From Paenibacillus auburnensis (GTDB lineage Bacteria > Bacillota > Bacilli > Paenibacillales > Paenibacillaceae), in the NCBI RefSeq assembly GCF_927798115.1, contig NZ_CAKMMG010000001.1, positions 558,001-622,000 of the forward strand: a DNA stretch of 64,000 nucleotides. The letters are read 5' to 3'. Both the position numbers and the translations under genes were made by a program. Positions 25,407-32,551 of the stretch are shown in pieces; the stretch's first letter is position 1; each line of letters opens with the position of its first letter. A model generated the notes under the pieces. The model worked only from the letters and a program-made list of their open reading frames with translations. It ran no database searches and was not told the origin of the DNA.

Positions 25407-26131
25407 AGCTGATTCGTTATGATTTTAGACGCAGCCGTGACCGGATTCTTGCAACATTTGTGATTATGATTCTAATTCATACCGGGATTTGGGTATCCTC
25501 AGGCACAACGAGCAATGAGGTCATTTCCGGGCACCTGCTTACTTATTTTTCGATAGGAGTCATATTCCTCTTCATCACGGTGATTAATTATAACCGTAAT
25601 CTGAAATCCTATGCGCGCAGGCTGCTTCCTGTAAATACCCTGTATACCGTCCTGGCACCAATTCTTCAATTCTGGATGCTGCTGCTGACTCTTATGCTTG
25701 TAGGACTGATCCACCTGGGGTTATATGTCCTGTTTTATTCAGCAGATTTCTTGCCGGGGAATTTCTGGACGGTTGCCTTACGAAGCGCGCTTCAGTGTAC
25801 ATGGTCTGCCGGATTCGTACTGCTCATGATTATGTTTGCCTGTACTGTTGCGAGAAGTCTTAGGGTCAGAGGGAAGATATGGATTGGAATTGCTGTGCTC
25901 GCGGGCCTGCAGAACGGGGTGGCTTATCTGGAGCAGCTTTTGTTCAAAAGCTATTTTTTAGGCATCGACAACGCTTTCCGGTTCGAGGTGCTCAAAGCTT
26001 CTGATGTTCCCAGTGGACTGAAGCTGAACTACGTAGGATCTAATGTGTGGCCGGTAATATTTGAAGTAGCGGTAGCAGGCCTATTAATCTATACTACAAC
26101 CGTACTTGTGAAGAAAAGAACAGATTTGTAG
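25400..26131 (+). CDS. ABC transporter membrane subunit paired with the YtrB-like ATPase
   Basis: The 243-residue protein has six hydrophobic segments at about residues 14-32, 45-62, 90-115, 130-155, 165-182 and 215-235, with short loops. It starts inside the upstream ATPase gene (AATGCTGA), a sign of coupling. Sequence similarity is not strong enough to name the family, but its place and topology fit the membrane partner. It is the last gene of the operon. Confidence 0.72.
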   Translation: MLKLIRYDFRRSRDRILATFVIMILIHTGIWVSSGTTSNEVISGHLLTYFSIGVIFLFITVINYNRNLKSYARRLLPVNTLYTVLAPILQFWMLLLTLMLVGLIHLGLYVLFYSADFLPGNFWTVALRSALQCTWSAGFVLLMIMFACTVARSLRVRGKIWIGIAVLAGLQNGVAYLEQLLFKSYFLGIDNAFRFEVLKASDVPSGLKLNYVGSNVWPVIFEVAVAGLLIYTTTVLVKKRTDL

Positions 26132-26150
26132 AAGACGGGTTTCAAAATGA

Positions 26151-26188
26151 CGAAAGCAGAGCTGTTCCGCAGCTTTGCTTTCGTTTTT
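26151..26188 (+). terminator. Terminator of the double ABC operon
   Basis: CGAAAGCAGAGCTG TTCCG CAGCTTTGCTTTCG (one G-T pair) is followed by five T residues, 20 bases after the last stop. Confidence 0.9.
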
Positions 26189-26253
26189 GCGCAAAAAAAA
26201 GATCCCCGGGAAAGGACATCTTCTATCCATAGAATAGCGGATCTTACCGGCTT

Positions 26254-26628
26254 TTATTGAGCCTTGCGCGTATTTGTCCATAGCTCAAGCTCGCGCAGCA
26301 GCAGTTCCTCTTCTTCTTCATTAAGCTCTAGTCTTACTCCGTATTGGAACTGTCCAATGCCGAACATCCAGCCCCAGCGCACACTGCCTTCAAACTGCAG
26401 GTTCACGTCTGTTAAACGGAAATGTATAATTAGCTTCGTATCCCCTGAAGTAAAGCGGAGGTTCAGTGAAGTGCGTACTTTACAGCCGGAACGGCTAAGA
26501 TCAAGCAGTACACCTTCTGTTAATTTACCGGCTCCCGGTCCGGAATTACCCGCTGGAACTTCAAGCCAGCATTCAATCGGCTGGTTCATTACATATCGGA
26601 ACGGTTCTTTTCTGCTGGAGTCGTCCAT
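26254..26628 (-). CDS. PilZ domain protein, paralogue of the one at 14295-14672
   Basis: The 124-residue single-domain protein carries SSRKEPFRY at its start and DLSRSGCKV, which fits the PilZ (D/N)xSxxG motif. As in its paralogue, the first arginine motif is R-x4-R rather than R-x3-R. The C-terminus is very acidic (ELNEEEEELLLRELEL). It likely senses c-di-GMP and acts through an unknown partner. A diguanylate cyclase is encoded nearby at 28005. AGGTAA precedes the ATG at 26628. Confidence 0.8.
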   Translation of the reverse strand: MDDSSRKEPFRYVMNQPIECWLEVPAGNSGPGAGKLTEGVLLDLSRSGCKVRTSLNLRFTSGDTKLIIHFRLTDVNLQFEGSVRWGWMFGIGQFQYGVRLELNEEEEELLLRELELWTNTRKAQ

Positions 26629-26751
26629 CGTTTACCTCCGCTAGTTTTTTTGCTATTATATCGAAATGACAGAATGAGAACAATCTACTAAAGTGCTATT
26701 TTAATAGAAAATATTTTATTTATTCAGTCAGGGAACTAAAGGAGCGCTATC

Positions 26752-27357
26752 ATGTATCAATACGACAATGAAACCTTTCAAGATCATAATTTTGATTATG
26801 CAGCTTTGCAGGACGGGGAACTGAACGGCTGCACCTTTGAACGCTGCTCCTTTAAAGGGGCTTCAATGGAAGAAATGACCTCAACCGGCTGCCGGTTTGC
26901 AGATTGTGACTTTACCGGGGCACAGCTGAATGCATCCGTACATAAAGGGGCAGCATTCACCAACTGCAAATTCACAGGGGCGAATCTATTCGTGTCTAAA
27001 TTCGTGGATTGTAAGATGGTTGGCTCTGATTTCTCGAACGCTGCGATGGACGGAATTACACTGGCTGGGGGAGATTGGTCGTATACAAATCTCAGGCATG
27101 TCAATTTGGCCCGGCAGGATCTGCGTGGCATCCGGTTTCTGGAAGCAGATTTGCTGGGCTGCAATTTACAGAAGAGCAATCTGCGCGGTGCTGATTTAAG
27201 CCGTGTACGGCTGACCCAGTGTAAGCTGGAGGGTGCGGATCTGCGCGATGCGAAGTTGGATGGAATCGATCTGAAAAGTCTGGATTTAAAAGGTGTGCGG
27301 ATCGATGTGGAGCAGGCTGTGCTGCTGGCCCGTTCTTTAGGTGCAAAGGTAGACTAA
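26752..27357 (+). CDS. Pentapeptide repeat protein
   Basis: The 201-residue protein is almost all A(D/N)LXX-type repeats from residue 20 to 185, such as GANLF, GCNLQ, GADLS and GADLRDAKLDGIDL. Such sequences fold into a right-handed four-sided beta helix. Cysteines occur at many repeat starts (GCTFERCSFKG), as in QnrB/McbG-like relatives, though a protective role at DNA gyrase is only one possibility. No membrane segment is present. AAGGAGCG lies upstream of the ATG. Confidence 0.85.
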   Translation: MYQYDNETFQDHNFDYAALQDGELNGCTFERCSFKGASMEEMTSTGCRFADCDFTGAQLNASVHKGAAFTNCKFTGANLFVSKFVDCKMVGSDFSNAAMDGITLAGGDWSYTNLRHVNLARQDLRGIRFLEADLLGCNLQKSNLRGADLSRVRLTQCKLEGADLRDAKLDGIDLKSLDLKGVRIDVEQAVLLARSLGAKVD

Positions 27358-27366
27358 GCGAAATTT

Positions 27367-27412
27367 AAAAGCAGCTCCGCTCTTTTAATGAAGAGAACGG
27401 GGCTGCTTTTTT
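27367..27412 (+). terminator. Terminator of the pentapeptide repeat gene
   Basis: AAAAGCAGC...GCTGCTTTTTT with an inner CTCTT/AAGAG pairing, 10 bases after the stop. Confidence 0.85.
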
Positions 27413-27466
27413 AAAAGATAAGAATTTATATGTTTCACACTCTAAATTATCATTCTCTTTCTCGCA

Positions 27467-27506
27467 GAAACGGATGCCGTCCTTAAAAAGACGGCAAAGC
27501 CGTTTC
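27467..27506 (-). terminator. Hairpin after a minus-strand gene
   Basis: GAAACGG...CCGTTTC with inner GCCGTC/GACGGC arms lies 12 bases beyond the stop of the gene at 27518-27802. The T-run on the minus strand is weak. Confidence 0.5.
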
Positions 27507-27517
27507 TTCTTGTTGCC

Positions 27518-27802
27518 TTACAGTTTGTATAGAGAAGCCATGCATTCAACAAACATTTTGTTATATTCAGAACGGGTAAGGTCATGGGTGGAGGCGATGT
27601 CGCGGCCGAGGAATTCAAACCACGTAATTTCTGTGCCATCTTTTTTGTAGGTGAACTTCTCATGCCGGATGGAGAAAGTTTCATTCTCAAAAGAAGGAAC
27701 CTGCTCATATTTGAGCTCAGTACCCAGCTTCTCGGATACCAGCGTCGCTAGAAGGATAAGCATTTTAAAGGGGTCATCATACATTTCAAATTGTTCTGTC
27801 AT
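27518..27802 (-). CDS. Unknown small acidic protein
   Basis: The start is the ATG at 27802, after AAGGAG; a TTG lies just before it. The 94-residue product has no signal or membrane segment and is rich in aromatic and acidic residues (FEMYDDPFKMLILLATLVSE, FTYKKDGTEITWFEFLG). I do not recognise the family. It stands alone between two hairpins and the diguanylate cyclase gene. Confidence 0.6.
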   Translation of the reverse strand: MTEQFEMYDDPFKMLILLATLVSEKLGTELKYEQVPSFENETFSIRHEKFTYKKDGTEITWFEFLGRDIASTHDLTRSEYNKMFVECMASLYKL

Positions 27803-28004
27803 CAACGTCCACTCCTTAATTTAGCATGTACTGCTGAGCAGAGTATACTATATCGTTCTAATGTAAGCACTATCATCTGGAGAAGTCAGTACAATTTTGA
27901 TACAACATGTGAGCTTAATCAAGAAAGTACATACTGTATGCTTATCATTCGGGTATATTTATCCGATATAAAAAAATATCGACTATTTTCGACAAGGGGA
28001 ATGA

Positions 28005-29645
28005 ATGTGTATGTCGTTTAACCTGCGGACTCTATTTTCCAGCGCCTTTGCCGTAATTATCATTCTGCTCACTGCACTGCTGATTTTTGTGATCGGCAGC
28101 CAGTCTACGAAATCAGTGGAGAAAAGTATTGGAGGTTCACTGGCGGAAGAAGCCTATCAGATGGCTGAGAAGCTGGACCACTTTATGTGGTCCCGTTCCG
28201 GGGAAGTGGAAGTGTTAAGTAAGCTGAATGCTTTTCAGGAGCCATATGACAAGGCGGAAATCAGCGGTTTGCTGAATCAGCTGAAGAGCAGTCTGCCCGT
28301 ATTCACTTGGGTGGGTTTTCTCGATCCTGCCGGAAATGTCCTTTCGTCAACGGATAATATTCTGTTAGCTCAAAATATAAGTCAGAGACCCGTGTTTCAG
28401 GAAGGGATTAAAGGTCTGTTTATTGGAGATGTGCATGACGCCGTTCTGTTGTCCAAGCTGCTGCCGAATCCGGGCGGTGAAGATTTGCAGTTCGTAGATG
28501 TCAGTGTTCCAATATACAGTAAACAGGGGCAAGTCACCGGCGTGCTGGCGGCGCATCTCAGCTGGGAATGGTCACGTGAGGTGGAAAAGTCCATCCTCGC
28601 TCCACTGAAAGATCGGATGACCGATGTCGAGGTGCTGGTGATCAGCCAAAAAGATGATACTGTCCTGTTGGGACCGGACAGACTGGTCGGCCAAAAAATG
28701 ACGGATGAAGCACTCCGGAAAGCACGGAATGGTGAAAACTCATGGATAGTGGAAAAGCAGAAGGGGGAAGATTCTTATCTGACCGGTTATGCTTACGGAG
28801 ACGGGTATTTGAATTACCCGGGTTTGGGCTGGTCCGTGATTATCCGTCAGCCGGCAGAGATCGCCTTCGCTTCTGTCCATCAGCTTGAACGGTTTATCAT
28901 CCTAAGCGGAATGGCGGCTGCTGTGATCTTCGGAATTCTTGGCTGGTTCCTGGCAGGCTGGATTGCACGCCCACTGAATGCTATTTCCTATACAGCTGAT
29001 TTGCTCAGCTCCGGTGCTGCTGATGCAGAGATTCCATCCTCTTCGCTTATCAAAGATGTAGCCGTTCTGTCAGCCTCCCTACGGAATCTCGTAGGCAATC
29101 TGACCAAGACGGAAAGCAAGCTAAATTATATGTCTGATATGGCGCTGCATGATGTCCTTACCGGCTTGCCGAACCGGGCAGCCCTTGAAGAATTTCTGGC
29201 TCTTGCCGTCAGTAAGGCGCAGCAAAACCGGACAACGCTCAGCTTTCTTTATTTAGATCTGGACGGATTCAAAAAAGTGAATGATACCTACGGACATGCG
29301 GCCGGGGATGCCTTGCTGCAGCAAGTAGCCGTACGGCTACTGGACTGCACCCGTGAGCATGAGATTGTTGCCCGTTTAGGGGGGGATGAGTTTGTTGTCA
29401 TCCTTCATACTTCAGCGGCAAGACCAATGTATGAAGCCGAAATCGTTGCAGCGCGGATTATCAGCAAAATTAATCTTCCGGTTATGATCGGAGGCCACAG
29501 TCTTCATGTCGGCTGCAGTGTCGGTGCAGCAGTGTGGACGCCAGACGGGGCGGATACCAGTGAAACGATGCGGCTTGCTGACGAGGCGCTGTATATTTCT
29601 AAACGCAGCGGCAAGAACCGCATTACATTTGAGGCAGCCAGTTAA
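28005..29645 (+). CDS. Diguanylate cyclase with extracellular sensor domain
   Basis: The 546-residue protein has a membrane helix at residues about 10-30, an extracellular region of about 250 residues of dCACHE type, a second helix at about 300-322 (FIILSGMAAAVIFGILGWFL), a HAMP-like stretch and a GGDEF domain from about 375. The active site is intact (RLGGDEFVVIL). The inhibitory site, normally RxxD just upstream, reads REHE, so product inhibition may be weakened. It should make c-di-GMP in response to an external ligand. The ATG at 28011 is an alternative start. Confidence 0.9.
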   Translation: MCMSFNLRTLFSSAFAVIIILLTALLIFVIGSQSTKSVEKSIGGSLAEEAYQMAEKLDHFMWSRSGEVEVLSKLNAFQEPYDKAEISGLLNQLKSSLPVFTWVGFLDPAGNVLSSTDNILLAQNISQRPVFQEGIKGLFIGDVHDAVLLSKLLPNPGGEDLQFVDVSVPIYSKQGQVTGVLAAHLSWEWSREVEKSILAPLKDRMTDVEVLVISQKDDTVLLGPDRLVGQKMTDEALRKARNGENSWIVEKQKGEDSYLTGYAYGDGYLNYPGLGWSVIIRQPAEIAFASVHQLERFIILSGMAAAVIFGILGWFLAGWIARPLNAISYTADLLSSGAADAEIPSSSLIKDVAVLSASLRNLVGNLTKTESKLNYMSDMALHDVLTGLPNRAALEEFLALAVSKAQQNRTTLSFLYLDLDGFKKVNDTYGHAAGDALLQQVAVRLLDCTREHEIVARLGGDEFVVILHTSAARPMYEAEIVAARIISKINLPVMIGGHSLHVGCSVGAAVWTPDGADTSETMRLADEALYISKRSGKNRITFEAAS

Positions 29646-29667
29646 GCAGCTGGAAGAAGCAAAAAAT

Positions 29668-29722
29668 AGCTCTTTTGGGAGGGGACGACTAAAAACGTCC
29701 TGCTGACCAAAAGAGCTTTTTT
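29668..29722. terminator. Bidirectional terminator
   Basis: AGCTCTTTTGG and its complement enclose a second stem GGACG/CGTCC. T-runs are present on both strands, so it can end the cyclase transcript and a minus-strand transcript from the short ORF at 29762-29887. Confidence 0.85.
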
Positions 29723-29761
29723 ATGATTAAGAGTTGGAAATATTCAGCTTATGTAAATCAA

Positions 29762-29887
29762 TTAGTGCACTCTTTTACGTGGATTAGACCACCACTTGAT
29801 CCAGAGTTTTCCTTCGTCATCATGGAAGAACTTTATCCCAATCCACTTTAGAGGTGTCCAAACCTCTTTGAAATAATATGAAGGCAT
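29762..29887 (-). CDS. Short tryptophan-rich basic protein (41 residues)
   Basis: The minus strand encodes 41 residues from ATG to TAA, including VWTPLKWIGIKFF and LWIKWWSNPRKRVH. Five tryptophans and about eight basic residues against four acidic ones give a positive, membrane-active-looking peptide. GGGAGG lies 12 bases before the ATG, and TTGTTA-N17-TAAAAT is a possible promoter further up. The bidirectional terminator at 29668-29722 could end its transcript. Family unknown; it is reminiscent of leaderless bacteriocins only in composition. It could also be a chance frame. Confidence 0.5.
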   Translation of the reverse strand: MPSYYFKEVWTPLKWIGIKFFHDDEGKLWIKWWSNPRKRVH

Positions 29888-30046
29888 AGTCTATTAGACC
29901 CTCCCGTATAGTTAATTTATACTATATTTTACGCCAAAATTTACTATTTAACAATACTAGATCCATAAAATTGAAATTTAGTAGTAGGAATCCGCACAAG
30001 CCATTCAGCGGAATAAGCATTTAATGTAGAGAAAGGATGTGAAAGA

Positions 30047-30784
30047 ATGACAAATGCCGAATTCATATCCAGAATCGCTCCCTTTGCAGTAACGGAGATG
30101 CAGCGCAGTCACATTGCCGCCTCGCTCACGATCGCACAAGCCGCGCTGGAATCCGGATGGGGTAACAGCGGTCTGACGGTAAAAGCCAATAACCTTTTTG
30201 GAATGAAAGGAAGCGGTCCGGCAGGAAGCATTGCCATCCGGACAACTGAATATTTAAACGGTAAACCTGTGCTCGTGACTGCAGCATTTCGCGCTTACCA
30301 TGACTGGGGAGAATCAGTAGCAGACCACTCTGCAGTTCTCATCGGAGGGGTCTCCTGGAACCGCGGCCTCTACACCAGGGTAATCGGCGTTAACGGGCAA
30401 ACAGCCGCCCGCGAGATTGCTGCAGCCGGTTATGCAACAGATCCGAATTACGCTGCCAAGCTGATCCAAATTATGGATACCTATAATTTATACCAATTTG
30501 ATGAAGTGAAGGAGGATGAAGAGATGTCGGCTGAAGATAAACAGAAGCTTGCGAATCTGGAGATGGAATTAAAGGAACTGCGGGTTCTTCTTGCCGGTCA
30601 TACGGACCGCCTTAGCGCAATAGAAGGCCGGACAGTGATGAATGTTCCGGTATGGGCAGGGCCGGCGGTTAATGCGGCTGTAGCTGCCGGACTGCTGGAT
30701 ACACCAGCTGGGGGAAGCTATGATTTTTATCGTTTGCTCACGGTGCTGAACAGAGCAGGCTTGCTGGTGCCAGGGGGGGATTAA
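30047..30784 (+). CDS. Phage-type endo-beta-N-acetylglucosaminidase (GH73, FlgJ-like)
   Basis: The 245-residue protein has a glucosaminidase domain (residues about 5-150) with the catalytic region IAQAALESGWG, followed by NNLFGMKG and the later YATDPNYAAKLIQIMDTY segment. A coiled-coil linker (residues about 160-195) and a C-terminal module (WAGPAVNAAVAAGLLDTPAG, YDFYRLLTVLNRAGL) follow, an arrangement I know from endolysins of Bacillota phages. No signal peptide is present, so it needs a holin for export; such a protein is encoded next. Confidence 0.87.
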   Translation: MTNAEFISRIAPFAVTEMQRSHIAASLTIAQAALESGWGNSGLTVKANNLFGMKGSGPAGSIAIRTTEYLNGKPVLVTAAFRAYHDWGESVADHSAVLIGGVSWNRGLYTRVIGVNGQTAAREIAAAGYATDPNYAAKLIQIMDTYNLYQFDEVKEDEEMSAEDKQKLANLEMELKELRVLLAGHTDRLSAIEGRTVMNVPVWAGPAVNAAVAAGLLDTPAGGSYDFYRLLTVLNRAGLLVPGGD

Positions 30785-30785
30785 G

Positions 30786-31067
30786 ATGAACAATGAGGCG
30801 CTGAATAATGTGCTGGCTTTCGCCTCGGTGTTGGCTGTATTTGTTATGGCACTTGTGCAGCTGGTAAAGAACAGTGTGAACATTCCCCGTAATCTTGTTC
30901 CGGCCGTAGGTTTGGCAATCGGTTTATTCGTCGGCGCTGTTGCCTACCCCTTTACGGATATGACACTTGTTCTACGCCTGTGGGCAGGCGGACTGGCCGG
31001 TCTATCAGCCACCGGACTTTTTGAATTAGCCTTTAACAAAAGAGATGGATCGACCAAAGACAAATAG
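30786..31067 (+). CDS. Holin-like small membrane protein
   Basis: The 93-residue protein has three hydrophobic segments (residues about 8-27, 38-58, 62-82), a short basic stretch between the first two and a charged C-terminal tail (FNKRDGSTKDK). This is the form of a class I phage holin. It starts one base after the glucosaminidase stop and shares its GGGGGGA ribosome site region. With that gene it forms a lysis pair; no other phage genes are nearby. Confidence 0.75.
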   Translation: MNNEALNNVLAFASVLAVFVMALVQLVKNSVNIPRNLVPAVGLAIGLFVGAVAYPFTDMTLVLRLWAGGLAGLSATGLFELAFNKRDGSTKDK

Positions 31068-31184
31068 CCATATAGTGATCGTTCTGCTTAAATTTGAGCT
31101 CCTGCCTGCTGGTGATCTGAACAAGCAATTCTCTGTTGCGATCAATACAATAGGATATGCAGTAATGGAAGGAGGTGCTTTTAT

Positions 31185-31607
31185 ATGGGAACCTATCTGG
31201 ATGCCAGAACTTCACAGAATGCCAGCACGGCGAACTCTATTGCCATCCCGATTCTGGCGATCAATGCCCCCCAGTTATTCGGTCAAATTGGCCTGATTAC
31301 CTCGGGTATTACTACGAATCCGCGGGTGCTATTGAAAGGAACGATTTCATTACAGCTTCCGCTGGCCCTGGTTGGTATTACGATTACCATAGTCCGGGGT
31401 ACGCTTCCAACAGATCCGGTGGTCTATTCCGCAACCTCTACTTTCAACCTTAGCCTTCTTGCACCACAGGTCATTGCCTTTTCTGCTGCTGATTTTAATC
31501 CGCCGGTTTCACCGCAATTGACTTATACGGCATTCGTTTCCTCTAACCTGCTGGGTACAGTCCGTGTCGGTCCGGAGAGCTTTGATGGAATTTTGGTTTC
31601 AGACTAA
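31185..31607 (+). CDS. Unknown beta-rich protein, possible spore surface component
   Basis: The 140-residue protein starts at ATG after a strong AAGGAGGT. It has no charged core; it is rich in Ser, Thr, Leu and Pro with alternating hydrophobic residues (LKGTISLQLPLALVGITITI, SLLAPQVIAFSAADFNPP), which suggests beta sandwich or jelly-roll folding like the C-terminal domains of exosporium or TNF-like proteins. No signal peptide is apparent. The family is not recognised with certainty. It follows the lysis pair and precedes a YjcZ-like gene, so a link to sporulation is possible. Confidence 0.55.
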   Translation: MGTYLDARTSQNASTANSIAIPILAINAPQLFGQIGLITSGITTNPRVLLKGTISLQLPLALVGITITIVRGTLPTDPVVYSATSTFNLSLLAPQVIAFSAADFNPPVSPQLTYTAFVSSNLLGTVRVGPESFDGILVSD

Positions 31608-31620
31608 TTGCAGCCTTACG

Positions 31621-31651
31621 TCTTGTCATGCCCTTAGCGGGCATGACAAGA
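31621..31651 (+). terminator. Terminator hairpin
   Basis: TCTTGTCATGCCC TTAGC GGGCATGACAAGA is a perfect 13-bp stem, 13 bases after the stop. The T-run is weak. Confidence 0.7.
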
Positions 31652-31751
31652 TGTTTAAGTGCCCAGTCTAATTTAAGCCGTTTCGCCCAATCTGATTGTA
31701 ACAATCGTACATATTCTATTTTGTAGTCATTATTTTGAAGGAGGTTATCTC

Positions 31752-31886
31752 ATGGGTGCAGATTGCGGATACGGCGGTAATGTAGGCGGTGCTAATGTAG
31801 GTCCGGTTGGTCCTTGGACATCTACTGGTGCGATCCTGGTTCTTTATATCCTGCTTGTTATTATCTTGAGTGCCTGCTTTATCTAA
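31752..31886 (+). CDS. YjcZ-like small sporulation protein
   Basis: This 44-residue protein starts at ATG after GAAGGAGG. It has a glycine-rich head (GYGGNVGGANVGPVGPW) followed by one hydrophobic helix (TGAILVLYILLVIILSACFI) at the C-terminus. This head-and-anchor layout is that of the YjcZ family of sporulation proteins, which are found in the spore or its membranes and are about this size. A terminator follows at 31901. Confidence 0.75.
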   Translation: MGADCGYGGNVGGANVGPVGPWTSTGAILVLYILLVIILSACFI

Positions 31887-31900
31887 GAGCGTAAGCAAAT

Positions 31901-31939
31901 GGCGCGTTTCCTGAAATTGTCAGGGTCGCGCCTTTTTTT
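31901..31939 (+). terminator. Terminator of the YjcZ-like gene
   Basis: GGCGCG...CGCGCC with inner CCTGA/TCAGG, followed by seven T residues. Confidence 0.85.
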
Positions 31940-32004
31940 GTGCGTAAAATCAGACATCGGTTAAGTTATACTGGAGGAATATGGATGAGGATTAGGAGGA
32001 GTTT

Positions 32005-32457
32005 ATGTATATTAGGAAGCTGGCTGCCGGTGAATTGCCGCCGATGGACCTGCTGCTGTCAGCAGATCCATCACAATTAAAAGTAGAGGCCTATCTGAAA
32101 AGAGGTGAATGTTATGCAGCATTTGATGAAGAGGGAGTCGCGGGTGTTTACGTGTTGCTTCCTACACGCCCTGATACTGCCGAATTGGTAAATGTTGCTG
32201 TGGCTGAGGTCCATCAGGGAAAAGGGCTCGGGAAAAAACTTGTGTTACATGCGATTCAGTTAGCTGAAATACAAGGGTTTAAAACGGTTGAAGTAGGAAC
32301 CGGAAATTCGAGCGTGGGTCAACTGGCACTATATCAGAAATGCGGCTTCAGGATTGTAGGTGTGGAGCTGGATTATTTCACGAGGCATTACCCGGAAGTT
32401 ATTTATGAGAATGGAATGATATGCAGAGATATGCTGCGTCTGACCCGGGATCTTTGA
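32005..32457 (+). CDS. GNAT-family N-acetyltransferase
   Basis: The 150-residue protein contains the acetyl-CoA binding motif as VAEVHQGKGLGKKLVLHAI (motif A, QxxGxG/A pattern) at residues about 72-90, followed by VGTGNSSVGQLALYQKCGFRI, the typical motif B with the alpha/beta turn. The substrate could be a protein N-terminus or small amine; it is not visible. AGGAGGAG lies before the ATG. It is monocistronic. Confidence 0.85.
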   Translation: MYIRKLAAGELPPMDLLLSADPSQLKVEAYLKRGECYAAFDEEGVAGVYVLLPTRPDTAELVNVAVAEVHQGKGLGKKLVLHAIQLAEIQGFKTVEVGTGNSSVGQLALYQKCGFRIVGVELDYFTRHYPEVIYENGMICRDMLRLTRDL

Positions 32458-32551
32458 AGTGATAGCTAATCTGCAATTCGCCAAATCCTGTTTTAAATGA
32501 AAAATAATTTGTGAATAGTTTGGATTCTATCCGGTGAGGAGTGCTGTCAAA

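Noticed and set aside
31045..31453. Two frames over the start of the beta-rich protein gene
   Set aside because: They overlap the better-supported gene at 31185, which has AAGGAGGT and a clean composition.
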